Assembly: GCA_015485375.1 (NCBI GenBank)
Contig: WFTU01000057.1
Location: 1-11,502 of the forward strand
Source of the DNA: Paracoccaceae bacterium
GTDB lineage: Bacteria; Pseudomonadota; Alphaproteobacteria; Rhodobacterales; Rhodobacteraceae
Reading direction: 5' to 3'
DNA length: 11,502 bases
Shown here piece by piece: positions 1 through 6,931 of this stretch. Below the pieces are notes generated by a model. It made no database searches, was not told the DNA's origin, and worked only from the letters and a program-made list of their open reading frames with translations. The position numbers and the translations under genes are program-made. Numbering within the stretch: the first letter of the stretch is position 1; each line of letters begins with the position of its first letter.

Positions 1-1224
1 GCCAAGCTGGAAACGCTTGCCGAGCGTAATCGAGAGATCCGGCAGGCGGAGTGTTTCAACCTCGACCCTGCGTCGAACGTGATGAACCCGAAGGCCGAGG
101 CGCTGCTTGCCTCCGGCCTCGGTTCCAGTCCCTCGCTGGGCTATCCGAAGGCGAAATACGAAAACGGACTGGAAGCGGTCGAGGAGATCGAGGCAATTAC
201 GGCGGAGATGGCGGCCGAAATTTTTCAGGCCGGTTATGCCGAAATCCGTGTGCCCTCCGGCGCGATTGCCAACCTTTACGCTTTCATGGCGACCTGCAAG
301 CCGGGGGATACCATTATCGTGCCGCCCGCCAGTATTGGCGGGCATGTGACCCATCACGCGGCGGGATGTGCGGGGCTTTACGGGTTGAAAATCGTCGAGG
401 CGCCGGTGAATGCCGATGGCTATACCGTCGATATCGCGGCGCTGCGCAAGCTGGCGCATGATGTCTGGCCGGAACTGATAACCATCGGCGGCAGCCTCAA
501 CCTGTTCGCCCATCCGGTGCGCGAGATCGCCAATATTGCCGAGGAAGTCGGCGCGCGCGTGTTGTTCGATGCAGCGCACCAGTGCGGGATCATTGCGGGC
601 GGCGTGTTTGAAAATCCGCTGGCCGAGGGTGCGAACATCATGACGATGAGCACCTACAAGAGCCTCGCCGGACCTGCCGGCGGGCTGATCGTGACCAACG
701 ATGCGGAAATGGCCGAGCGGCTGGAGGCGATTGCTTTCCCCGGCATGACCGCCAACTTCGATCCGGCGAAATCGGCGGCGCTGGCAATGACTTTGCTGGA
801 CTGGCGCGAGTATGGCGCGGATTATGCGGCGAAAATGGTGTCGGTGGCGCAGGCATTTGCGGCGGCGCTGGAAAGCGAAGGCCTGCCCGTCTATGCGGCG
901 GACAAGGGCTACACCACCTCGCACCAGTTCGCGGTTCTGGCGGCGGAGTTCGGCGGCGGGCAGACAGCGGCGCGGCATCTGCGCAAGGCGGGGTTCCTCG
1001 CCTGCGGCATCGGCCTGCCGGTCGATCCGGTGGAGGGCGACATGAACGGCCTGCGCATCGGCACGCCGGAGATTGTGCGCTGGGGCGTGACCGAGGGCGA
1101 CATACCCGAAATCGCGGCGCTGCTGGCGCGGGCGTTGAAATCAGACACACCGGAGAGATTGGCGGACGAAACCGCTGCGCTGCGAAAGCGGTTTGATACC
1201 TTGCACTACATCCGCAAGGATTAA
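1..1224 (+). CDS. SHMT-like PLP-dependent enzyme, fold type I (5' end outside window)
   Basis: The frame is open from base 1, so the N-terminus lies outside the window. The GTG at 79 sits inside conserved sequence (Ser-Asn-Val-Met-Asn-Pro) and is probably not the start. The 407 visible residues resemble the serine hydroxymethyltransferase group. In window numbering, Asp190 and His193 (DAAH) match the SHMT D-x-A-H element that contacts the PLP ring. Lys220 in STYKSLAGPAGG is the expected Schiff-base lysine. Arg352 in LRIGTP matches the arginine that holds the substrate carboxylate. GYPKAKY at 47-53 corresponds to the SHMT GYPG element. The SHMT block ending S-E-N-x-x-S, which carries the catalytic Glu, reads DPASNVMNP here, with Ser25 at the Glu position. 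The PLP fold is therefore well supported, but canonical THF-dependent SHMT activity is doubtful. An aldolase or lyase acting on a small amino acid is possible. The neighbours give no substrate clue. The TAA stop overlaps the stop of the convergent gene. Confidence 0.85.
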   Translation, partial: AKLETLAERNREIRQAECFNLDPASNVMNPKAEALLASGLGSSPSLGYPKAKYENGLEAVEEIEAITAEMAAEIFQAGYAEIRVPSGAIANLYAFMATCKPGDTIIVPPASIGGHVTHHAAGCAGLYGLKIVEAPVNADGYTVDIAALRKLAHDVWPELITIGGSLNLFAHPVREIANIAEEVGARVLFDAAHQCGIIAGGVFENPLAEGANIMTMSTYKSLAGPAGGLIVTNDAEMAERLEAIAFPGMTANFDPAKSAALAMTLLDWREYGADYAAKMVSVAQAFAAALESEGLPVYAADKGYTTSHQFAVLAAEFGGGQTAARHLRKAGFLACGIGLPVDPVEGDMNGLRIGTPEIVRWGVTEGDIPEIAALLARALKSDTPERLADETAALRKRFDTLHYIRKD

Positions 1225-2801
1225 CGGATCGTCAAAACCATGGCTTTGCCGTCGGTAAAGAACGGATCACCGGCAAAATTCTGGCCGAGGACAGCGGGAA
1301 TAAGCTGGAACGAGGATTGACCGGACAGCACACCCGCACCGGCCAGATCACCGATCAGAACGTCACGCTCCTTGTCGATATTCGGGTCGATGTGGTGGGT
1401 AATACCCCATTTCAGCCCGTCATCGAAGCTCGCGGTGCCGACATAGATCGAAAGGCCCTCTGCCGTGCGATAGCCGGTTTTCCAGAAACGCGCGTGGTGG
1501 CGTTCGCGCAGGGTATTGGCGCTTGTCGCCTTCTGAAAGCCGAAGTCATTGGGGGTTTTCATCCAGAAAGACGGAGTGACCGGCGCAGCCGGATACTCGC
1601 CATTGAACCACGCGGCATAGATGGCCTCCGAAAATGAAGTGAAGCCTACGCGATCGGCCAGAACCCAGCCCGCGTCTGCGAAAGCTGAGACAAAGGTCGC
1701 GTCATCCGGCGCAAACACGATGATCGAGGTCGGTTCCTGCCGGGTCCCGAGGATGGTTTCGGTAAAGGGGGACATCTGGCCGGAGGAAAACGCCTGCTCC
1801 AGTGTCGTTTCCAGCATTTGCGGCGCTATTGCGGGGCGCTCTCTGAGGGGTTGGTTATAGGTCGCAATGAAGGTCAGTGTGGCAATAGCTGTTGCCAGCG
1901 CCACCCCCCTGACAGTCCACCGTGTCGACGGAGCGGGTTCATGCGGTGCCAGTGGTCGCCGCTCCTGTAGCCATTCCACAACCATGATAGCCAGCAACAG
2001 CCAGACGCTGCCTATCAGATAGCCATTGAGAACGTCGGAAAGGTAGTGCTCCACCAGATACAGGCGACTGAGACCGATCAGGAAGGCAATAACCACCGCC
2101 AAAGCGGCGACTGGCAAGGGATGTCTGCCACGACGGATCAGAATGTAGGCGAGGAAACCGTATAAAGCCACGCTGCCGGTGGCATGTCCGCTCGGGAAGG
2201 AGTTACTGTGTTCGAGATAGACGCCGAGGTCCGAACGGGGCCGCTCGAAGACTTTTTTCAGAACCCATGTCATTCCCTCGCTGCCTACAAGCGAGAGCCA
2301 CAGGCCGAAAGCGAAATAGGGTAGCCTGCGCAGAAGCAGGATGGCGGTTACGCCAAGCGCAATAATTATCACGACCTTGGAATAGCCGAAGTCGGTAATA
2401 ACCGTGAACACCTGCACCAGCATCGGATCGCGGTATGCGTAGAACAGGTTGGCCAGCCGCGTATCGATCCGCAAAAGCGGATCCGCCAGTACGAAATCTA
2501 GCGTCGATCCGGTATAGAGAAACAGGAAATAGACGAAAGCGCCGCCAAGCAGGGTAAGAGGCAGGCCATAAAACCGGCTCCGGTCCAGCCGTTTTGACAG
2601 GAAAGCGAAAAAACGCGGATAGCGCGCAAGCAGACGGGTGAAGTAGGCGTTCTGCCGTATGCCGCCATAGGCCGACAACGCCAGTGAAGATACGATCGGC
2701 CAGACCCTGGCTATTGCCCAGAACGCCAGCCAGAAAATGGCGGTGAGCAGCAACCCGCCAGCAAGCAAAAGACCAAGCCCGAAAGCATCAGGGGAAATCA
2801 T
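1221..2801 (-). CDS. PAP2-family membrane phosphatase with LssY-like C-terminal domain
   Basis: This 526-residue membrane protein has about seven or eight hydrophobic segments (the first near residues 5-33, the last near 300-316). The PAP2 phosphatase core has all three motifs. Motif 1 is KKVFERPRS at 182-190, with Ser where the family usually has the last Pro. Motif 2 is PSGH at 203-206. Motif 3 runs from Ser245-Arg246 through His252 to Asp256 and fits S-R-x5-H-x3-D. From about 330 to the end it matches the LssY C-terminal type: RHHARFW near 434-440, GTASFDDG at 455-462 and THHIDPNIDKERD at 468-480. PAP2 enzymes remove phosphate from lipid phosphates such as phosphatidate or undecaprenyl diphosphate; the function of LssY domains is poorly defined. 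I chose the ATG at 2801 because GAAAGG lies 8 bases upstream of it and the first membrane helix follows at once. The frame stays open upstream to 2984, but that extension looks like non-coding leader. The substrate cannot be read from sequence. Confidence 0.85.
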   Translation of the reverse strand: MISPDAFGLGLLLAGGLLLTAIFWLAFWAIARVWPIVSSLALSAYGGIRQNAYFTRLLARYPRFFAFLSKRLDRSRFYGLPLTLLGGAFVYFLFLYTGSTLDFVLADPLLRIDTRLANLFYAYRDPMLVQVFTVITDFGYSKVVIIIALGVTAILLLRRLPYFAFGLWLSLVGSEGMTWVLKKVFERPRSDLGVYLEHSNSFPSGHATGSVALYGFLAYILIRRGRHPLPVAALAVVIAFLIGLSRLYLVEHYLSDVLNGYLIGSVWLLLAIMVVEWLQERRPLAPHEPAPSTRWTVRGVALATAIATLTFIATYNQPLRERPAIAPQMLETTLEQAFSSGQMSPFTETILGTRQEPTSIIVFAPDDATFVSAFADAGWVLADRVGFTSFSEAIYAAWFNGEYPAAPVTPSFWMKTPNDFGFQKATSANTLRERHHARFWKTGYRTAEGLSIYVGTASFDDGLKWGITHHIDPNIDKERDVLIGDLAGAGVLSGQSSFQLIPAVLGQNFAGDPFFTDGKAMVLTIR

Positions 2802-2808
2802 ATGGGCT

Positions 2809-2816
2809 ACCTTTCT
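2809..2816 (-). promoter_or_regulatory. Ribosome binding site that sets the PAP2-LssY start
   Basis: On the minus strand the sequence AGAAAGGT lies 8 bases before the ATG at 2801. The longer in-frame candidates up to 2984 were not preferred, because this site plus the immediate membrane helix gives a coherent protein. Confidence 0.55.
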
Positions 2817-2840
2817 GGCGAAATCGGGAACTGAGACCAG

Positions 2841-2846
2841 ATATAG
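2841..2846 (-). promoter_or_regulatory. Candidate -10 element for the PAP2-LssY gene
   Basis: The minus strand reads CTATAT here. Transcription starting about seven bases downstream would give a leader of roughly 30 bases before the ATG at 2801. I see no good -35 hexamer at the right spacing, so this is a weak candidate resting on one hexamer and a sensible distance. Confidence 0.25.
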
Positions 2847-2890
2847 CGGCTCGGGCAGGAAATAGAAGGGGGGCGAAAGCGGCAAACCCC

Positions 2891-3020
2891 CTTCCCAAAC
2901 GCCGAAAAACCCTCTATACGCGCGCATGTCGTCGCAGGGATTCCCTCTGGCGGCCCTTTTTGTTTTAACCGTGCTGGACGACATCTTGGCATTGGCCGGA
3001 CCAAAAAGGATTTTTAAACC
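2891..3020 (+). promoter_or_regulatory. Region likely to hold the rpsO promoter and leader
   Basis: rpsO has no co-directional gene upstream within the window, so its promoter should lie here. One candidate is TCTATA at 2913-2918, with only a poor -35 before it; it would give a leader of about 115 bases. A second is TTGGCC at 2992-2997 followed 17 bases later by TAAACC at 3015-3020, which would leave a leader of only 10-15 bases after the start site. Neither is strong. In E. coli, S15 represses its own mRNA through a leader structure, but I could not identify an equivalent by eye. Confidence 0.3.
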
Positions 3021-3040
3021 CTTAAGTAAAGGAAAATACG

Positions 3041-3310
3041 ATGTCGATTACTCCCGAGGTCAAAGAGGCCCTCATCAAGGAATACGCAACCAAAGAAGGC
3101 GACACTGGCTCGCCGGAAGTACAGGTTGCCATTCTGACCCACCGCATCAACACGCTGACCGAGCATTTCAAAACCCACAAGAAGGATAACCATTCCCGCC
3201 GTGGGCTGCTGACAATGGTTGCGACGCGCCGCAAGTTGCTGGACTACACCAAGAAAAAAGACGAAGAGCGGTATAAATCGCTTATCAAGCGTCTCGGCAT
3301 TCGCCGCTAG
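3041..3310 (+). CDS. rpsO: 30S ribosomal protein S15
   Basis: This 89-residue protein has the usual S15 length. It carries the family signature LTEHFKTHKKDNHSRRGLL at residues 39-57, then RRKLLDYTKKKD and the C-terminal LIKRLGIRR. S15 is a primary binder of 16S rRNA in the central domain, where it nucleates assembly of the 30S platform. The ATG at 3041 is preceded by AAAGGA at 3028-3033 with 7 bases of spacing, which supports this start. The gene is followed by a hairpin terminator and then pnp, the classic rpsO-pnp pairing. In many proteobacteria truB precedes rpsO; here the upstream neighbour is instead a divergent PAP2-LssY gene. The identification is secure. Confidence 0.98.
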   Translation: MSITPEVKEALIKEYATKEGDTGSPEVQVAILTHRINTLTEHFKTHKKDNHSRRGLLTMVATRRKLLDYTKKKDEERYKSLIKRLGIRR

Positions 3311-3319
3311 AAATTCCGG

Positions 3320-3350
3320 AACGCGCCCAGATGACGGGCGCGTTTCGTTT
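3320..3350 (+). terminator. Rho-independent terminator between rpsO and pnp
   Basis: The arms at 3320-3328 and 3336-3344 form a 9-bp GC-rich stem around a 7-base loop, followed by the T-rich TTCGTTT. It starts ten bases after the rpsO stop. The T-tract is broken by CG, so termination may be partial, as known for the rpsO-pnp junction in E. coli, where some transcripts read through into pnp. Confidence 0.75.
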
Positions 3351-3475
3351 ATGTCCGTTTGCGTGACGTCCCTGATCCCGGATGTTGTGCAGGATGATAT
3401 GAAACGGGGATCTGTGGCATGGGCCACATTACGCGGCCGCGTCCAAGGGGGCGGGTCGCCGGAAGGAAAAACGAT
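3351..3475 (+). promoter_or_regulatory. pnp 5' leader with two inverted repeats
   Basis: This stretch lies between the rpsO terminator and the pnp start. It contains a hairpin at 3413-3428 (TGTGGC and GCCACA around ATGG). Next comes a perfect 12-base palindrome at 3431-3442 (ACGCGGCCGCGT, which includes a NotI site), then GGAAGGAA at 3461-3468 as ribosome binding site. In E. coli, pnp mRNA is autoregulated through RNase III cleavage of a leader stem-loop followed by PNPase action. These repeats are short for an RNase III substrate, so that parallel is only a suggestion. I found no clear sigma-70 promoter here. Confidence 0.4.
3461..3468 (+). promoter_or_regulatory. pnp ribosome binding site
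   Basis: GGAAGGAA ends 7 bases before the ATG at 3476. It decides against the in-frame ATG at 3419, which lies inside the 3413-3428 hairpin and lacks such a site. Confidence 0.7.
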
Positions 3476-5599
3476 ATGATGTTTACCGAACATACCAGAG
3501 AAATCGAATGGGGCGGCGATACGCTGACCCTTCAGACCGGCAAGATTGCCCGTCAGGCCGACTCCTGCGTCATTGCCACCTATGGCGAGACCAGCGTGCT
3601 CTGCGCCGTGGTTTTCGAGAAGAAACCGAAGGAAGGCTTCGATTTTTTCCCGCTGACCGTTCATTATCAGGAAAAATACTACGCTGCGGGTAAAATCCCG
3701 GGCGGTTTCTTCAAGCGCGAAGCGCGCCCGACGGAAAAAGAGACCCTGACCTCGCGTCTGATCGACCGTCCGATCCGCCCGCTGTTCGTGCCGGGTTTCA
3801 AACATGAAACACAGGTTATCTGCACCGTGCTGTCGCACGATCTGGAAAACGATCCGGATGTGGTCGCGATGATCGCTGCCTCGGCTGCGCTGACGCTTTC
3901 CGGCGCGCCTTTCCGCGGCCCGATCGGCTGTGCGCGCGTCGGTTTTGAAGACGGTGAATACACACTGAACCCGACTGTGGACGACATGCACAAGCTGCGG
4001 GAAAACCCCGAACAGCGTCTGGACCTGATCGTTGCAGGCACCAAAGACGCCGTGATGATGGTCGAGTCCGAGGCTTACGAGTTGTCTGAAGACGAAATGC
4101 TCGGCGCCGTTGAATTCGGTCATGCACAGATGCAGCCGGTGATCGACATGATCATCGATCTGGCCGAAGAAGCCGCGAAAGAGCCGTTCGATTTCCAGGC
4201 ACCGGATTATTCCGAACTCTACGCCAAAGTGAAATCGGTTGGCGAGGAAGCCATGCGCGCTGCCTTTGCCCTGACCGACAAGCAGGAACGCACAAGCGCG
4301 ATTTCCGCTGCCCGCGAAACTATCAAGGCAGCCCTGAGCGAGGAAGAACTGGCAGACAGCCAGCTCGGCAATTGCTTCAAGAAGCTGGAATCCGAAGTGG
4401 TTCGTGGCGACATTCTGAAAACCGGCAAACGTATCGACGGCCGTGACCTGACAACGGTTCGCCCGATCGATTCCGAGGTTGGCGTTCTGCCCCGCACCCA
4501 CGGTTCCGCCCTGTTCACACGCGGCGAAACACAGGCGCTGGCGGTTACCACGCTCGGCACCGGCGACGACGAACAGATGATCGACGCGCTGACCGGCACC
4601 TACCGCTCCAACTTCCTGCTGCACTACAACTTCCCGCCGTATTCGGTTGGTGAAGCCGGCCGCATGATGGGCCCGGGCCGTCGCGAAGTCGGCCACGGTA
4701 AACTGGCATGGCGTGCGCTTCAGGCGGTTCTGCCGCCGGCGACCGATTTCCCCTACACCATTCGCGTGGTGTCGGAGATCACCGAGTCCAACGGTTCCTC
4801 CTCCATGGCGTCTGTTTGTGGCGGCTCCCTGTCGATGATGGATGCGGGCGTTCCGCTCAAATCCGCTGTTGCCGGTGTGGCCATGGGCCTGATTCTGGAC
4901 GGCGAGGAATTCGCGGTTCTGACCGATATCCTTGGCGACGAGGATCACCTCGGCGATATGGACTTCAAAGTGGCCGGTACCGAAAACGGTATCACGTCGC
5001 TGCAGATGGACATCAAGGTGGCCGGTATTACTGCCGACATCATGAAACAGGCGCTGGCACAGGCCAAGGACGGGCGTATGCACATCCTCGGTGAAATGTC
5101 GAAAGCCCTGACCGGTGCCGGCGATTTCTCGATCCACGCACCGCGTATCGAAACCATGCAGGTTCCGTCGGACAAAATCCGCGAAGTCATCGGTTCCGGC
5201 GGCAAGGTCATCCGCGAAATCGTCGAGGTTTCCGGCGCCAAGGTCGATATCAACGACGACGGTATCATCAAGATCGCCTCGCCGAATGCCGACAGCATCG
5301 AGAAAGCCCGCTCCATGATCCACGCGATTGTGGCAGAGCCGGAAGCCGGTGCGATCTACACCGGTAAAGTTGTGAAACTGATGGACTTCGGTGCGTTCGT
5401 GAACTTCTTCGGCAAACGCGATGGTCTGGTGCATGTTTCGCAGATCGCCAACGAGCGTATCGGTCACCCGAAAGACGTGCTGACCGAGGGTCAGGAAGTC
5501 AAAGTGAAACTGATGGGTTTCGACGATCGCGGCAAGGTTCGCCTGTCGATGAAAGTTGTCGATCAGGAAACCGGCGAAGAGATCAAGAACGACGGTTGA
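3476..5599 (+). CDS. pnp: Polyribonucleotide nucleotidyltransferase (PNPase)
   Basis: This 707-residue enzyme phosphorolytically degrades RNA 3' to 5', releasing nucleoside diphosphates, usually as a cytoplasmic trimer. The first RNase PH-like domain contains PGGFFKREARPTEKETL and LIDRPIRPLF, typical of PNPase. The second holds NGSSSMASVCGG near 439-450 and DILGDEDHLGDMDFK, where Asp488 and Asp494 match the E. coli catalytic Asp486 and Asp492. The KH domain follows near 555-615, with IGSGGKVIREI around Gly573. The S1 domain lies near 627-697. Two ATGs sit in tandem at 3476 and 3479. I chose 3476 because AAGGA at 3463-3467 is 8 bases upstream. An in-frame ATG at 3419 would add 19 residues that do not look like PNPase. 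Expression probably combines readthrough from rpsO with any promoter in the leader. Length and domain order are normal. Confidence 0.98.
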   Translation: MMFTEHTREIEWGGDTLTLQTGKIARQADSCVIATYGETSVLCAVVFEKKPKEGFDFFPLTVHYQEKYYAAGKIPGGFFKREARPTEKETLTSRLIDRPIRPLFVPGFKHETQVICTVLSHDLENDPDVVAMIAASAALTLSGAPFRGPIGCARVGFEDGEYTLNPTVDDMHKLRENPEQRLDLIVAGTKDAVMMVESEAYELSEDEMLGAVEFGHAQMQPVIDMIIDLAEEAAKEPFDFQAPDYSELYAKVKSVGEEAMRAAFALTDKQERTSAISAARETIKAALSEEELADSQLGNCFKKLESEVVRGDILKTGKRIDGRDLTTVRPIDSEVGVLPRTHGSALFTRGETQALAVTTLGTGDDEQMIDALTGTYRSNFLLHYNFPPYSVGEAGRMMGPGRREVGHGKLAWRALQAVLPPATDFPYTIRVVSEITESNGSSSMASVCGGSLSMMDAGVPLKSAVAGVAMGLILDGEEFAVLTDILGDEDHLGDMDFKVAGTENGITSLQMDIKVAGITADIMKQALAQAKDGRMHILGEMSKALTGAGDFSIHAPRIETMQVPSDKIREVIGSGGKVIREIVEVSGAKVDINDDGIIKIASPNADSIEKARSMIHAIVAEPEAGAIYTGKVVKLMDFGAFVNFFGKRDGLVHVSQIANERIGHPKDVLTEGQEVKVKLMGFDDRGKVRLSMKVVDQETGEEIKNDG

Positions 5600-5608
5600 T
5601 CCGAATAC

Positions 5609-5642
5609 CTCCCGGGCGGGTTATCCCGCCCGGGAGACTTTT
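5609..5642 (+). terminator. Strong rho-independent terminator after pnp
   Basis: A perfect 12-bp stem, almost all G and C, is formed by 5609-5620 and 5625-5636 around the loop TTAT, and is followed by ACTTTT. It begins nine bases after the pnp stop. There is no A-run on its left side, so it should act mainly on plus-strand transcripts. Confidence 0.9.
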
Positions 5643-5665
5643 GCTGAAAAACCGGGTTGAACTAC

Positions 5666-6931
5666 ATGTCTGACGATACTCCGAAGCTCGTCCGATTGTC
5701 GGCGGCAACCTCGTACTACGCATTTTTTGCAGCGTTTATTCTGGCGGCTGTTCTGCAAATTCCGGCAGGTATTTTGTTTATCGTGGCGGTTCTTGCCAGC
5801 CTTGTTTGTTTGCCATCCGCATTTCGCTCAGCACTTTCCGGCCCCGTCAGCTTCTTCAGGCTGTATATGTTTACGGTGGTTGGTTACAGCCTGTTTATCG
5901 TTGCATACGCAGGGTTTGGAATGGTCGGGGCCGAAGGCTGGGGAATATTTTTCGAACTAACGCTGACCTTTACCATCGGGCTGGCGATCTATCGGTATCA
6001 CGAGATAGCGGGTAAAAACCTGTTCGATTCAGTTGTCCGCATTTCGTTTATACATGCGGCGCTGATGATTGCCGTGGTGGTGGTCCAGACGGTTTTTATC
6101 TTCAAGTTTTCCGGTCAGCGGGTTGGCGGAGCAATCAACCCGATTGTTTTTTCCCACCTTATGCTTACCAGCTTCGGCATAGCGACAGTCTGGTTGTTCT
6201 TTAAGTCTCTGTCTGAACCGAGCCTCAAGGCTACTGTTGTTCTCGTAGTATGGATATCGACGTTTTTCTTTGCCACCTATATGACCGGATCCAGGGGTGC
6301 GATAATCGTTTTCTTCCCGTTTGTTCTCGGTCTGTCTTTACTCCATTTGCTGATTGAAAAGAAAGTACGCCTCTCTTCGGCGGTTGGCTATCTGGCAATG
6401 CTCGTGCTGTTTACCGGAATGGTTATGGTCTCGGATCGATTCGGGGCGGGCGTAAACGAGCTGTCGGAATCGTTGAGCGGACAACAAACCAATGGCAACG
6501 TTGGCTTGCGGATCCAGTTCTGGCAGGAAGCAATCCGCATGATCAAAGAGAACCCGGTTGTTGGAAACGGGCTAAAGTTCTTTTTCGAGATCGCCGGTTT
6601 GCCGGAAGATAACCCGCTGATGAGGCACAATCACGCCCACAACCAGTTCCTTGATATCTGGATGAAGTCGGGGATCGCAGGTGTCGGTCTTTTTATTATG
6701 CTGCATGGCCTTCCACTCGTCGCAGGCGTCAAGCTGATTATCTCGAAGGCCGATGTGGCCTTGGGTATGGCCCTGATCTGGCTTTCAGGCGCATATCTGG
6801 TGTTCGGATTGACCGATATCTTCATTACGCGCCTGGGAACCATGACCATCTATAGTGTGTATATGACGATCCTTCTGTTGCTGGCGGATCGAAGGCTGGC
6901 CGCTAGTGCCGGAAGTGCCGCATCCCTGTAA
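5666..6931 (+). CDS. O-antigen ligase-like (Wzy/WaaL family) membrane protein
   Basis: This 421-residue protein is mostly hydrophobic, with about ten or more predicted membrane helices. It fits the O-antigen ligase/polymerase family, which joins lipid-linked glycans to lipid A core or polymerises repeat units at the periplasmic face. Supporting motifs are TGSRGA at 207-212, then a polar periplasmic loop containing Arg282 (LRIQFWQEA), ENPVVGNG at 295-302 and HNHAHNQFLDIW at 321-332. The His-rich H-x-H-N motif is typical of the family's large loop. I chose ATG 5666; a TTG at 5657 is the alternative. Neither has a clear ribosome binding site. The start lies 23 bases past the pnp terminator hairpin and T-run, so the gene's promoter is not obvious. 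Its GC is about half in the rows I counted, against 60-70% in purH, which may indicate acquisition. Ligase versus polymerase cannot be decided, and no glycosyltransferases lie nearby. Confidence 0.85.
   Translation: MSDDTPKLVRLSAATSYYAFFAAFILAAVLQIPAGILFIVAVLASLVCLPSAFRSALSGPVSFFRLYMFTVVGYSLFIVAYAGFGMVGAEGWGIFFELTLTFTIGLAIYRYHEIAGKNLFDSVVRISFIHAALMIAVVVVQTVFIFKFSGQRVGGAINPIVFSHLMLTSFGIATVWLFFKSLSEPSLKATVVLVVWISTFFFATYMTGSRGAIIVFFPFVLGLSLLHLLIEKKVRLSSAVGYLAMLVLFTGMVMVSDRFGAGVNELSESLSGQQTNGNVGLRIQFWQEAIRMIKENPVVGNGLKFFFEIAGLPEDNPLMRHNHAHNQFLDIWMKSGIAGVGLFIMLHGLPLVAGVKLIISKADVALGMALIWLSGAYLVFGLTDIFITRLGTMTIYSVYMTILLLLADRRLAASAGSAASL

Noticed and set aside
2802..2984. 61-residue N-terminal extension of the PAP2-LssY protein
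   Set aside because: It is Pro/Gly/Phe-rich, overlaps the divergent promoter region, and a better start with a ribosome binding site exists at 2801.
2926..3189. Small plus-strand open frame overlapping the start of rpsO
   Set aside because: It runs through the rpsO leader and the rpsO coding region in another frame, with no ribosome binding site or recognisable protein.
3419..3475. Upstream ATG for pnp adding 19 residues
   Set aside because: It lies in a hairpin without a Shine-Dalgarno sequence, and the added Arg/Gly-rich residues are not part of PNPase.
3014..5467. 817-codon open frame on the minus strand opposite rpsO and pnp
   Set aside because: It mirrors secure rpsO and pnp genes and crosses the rpsO terminator. 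Its predicted protein is low-complexity (rich in His, Gly, Asp, Phe), as expected from the antisense of GC-biased codons.
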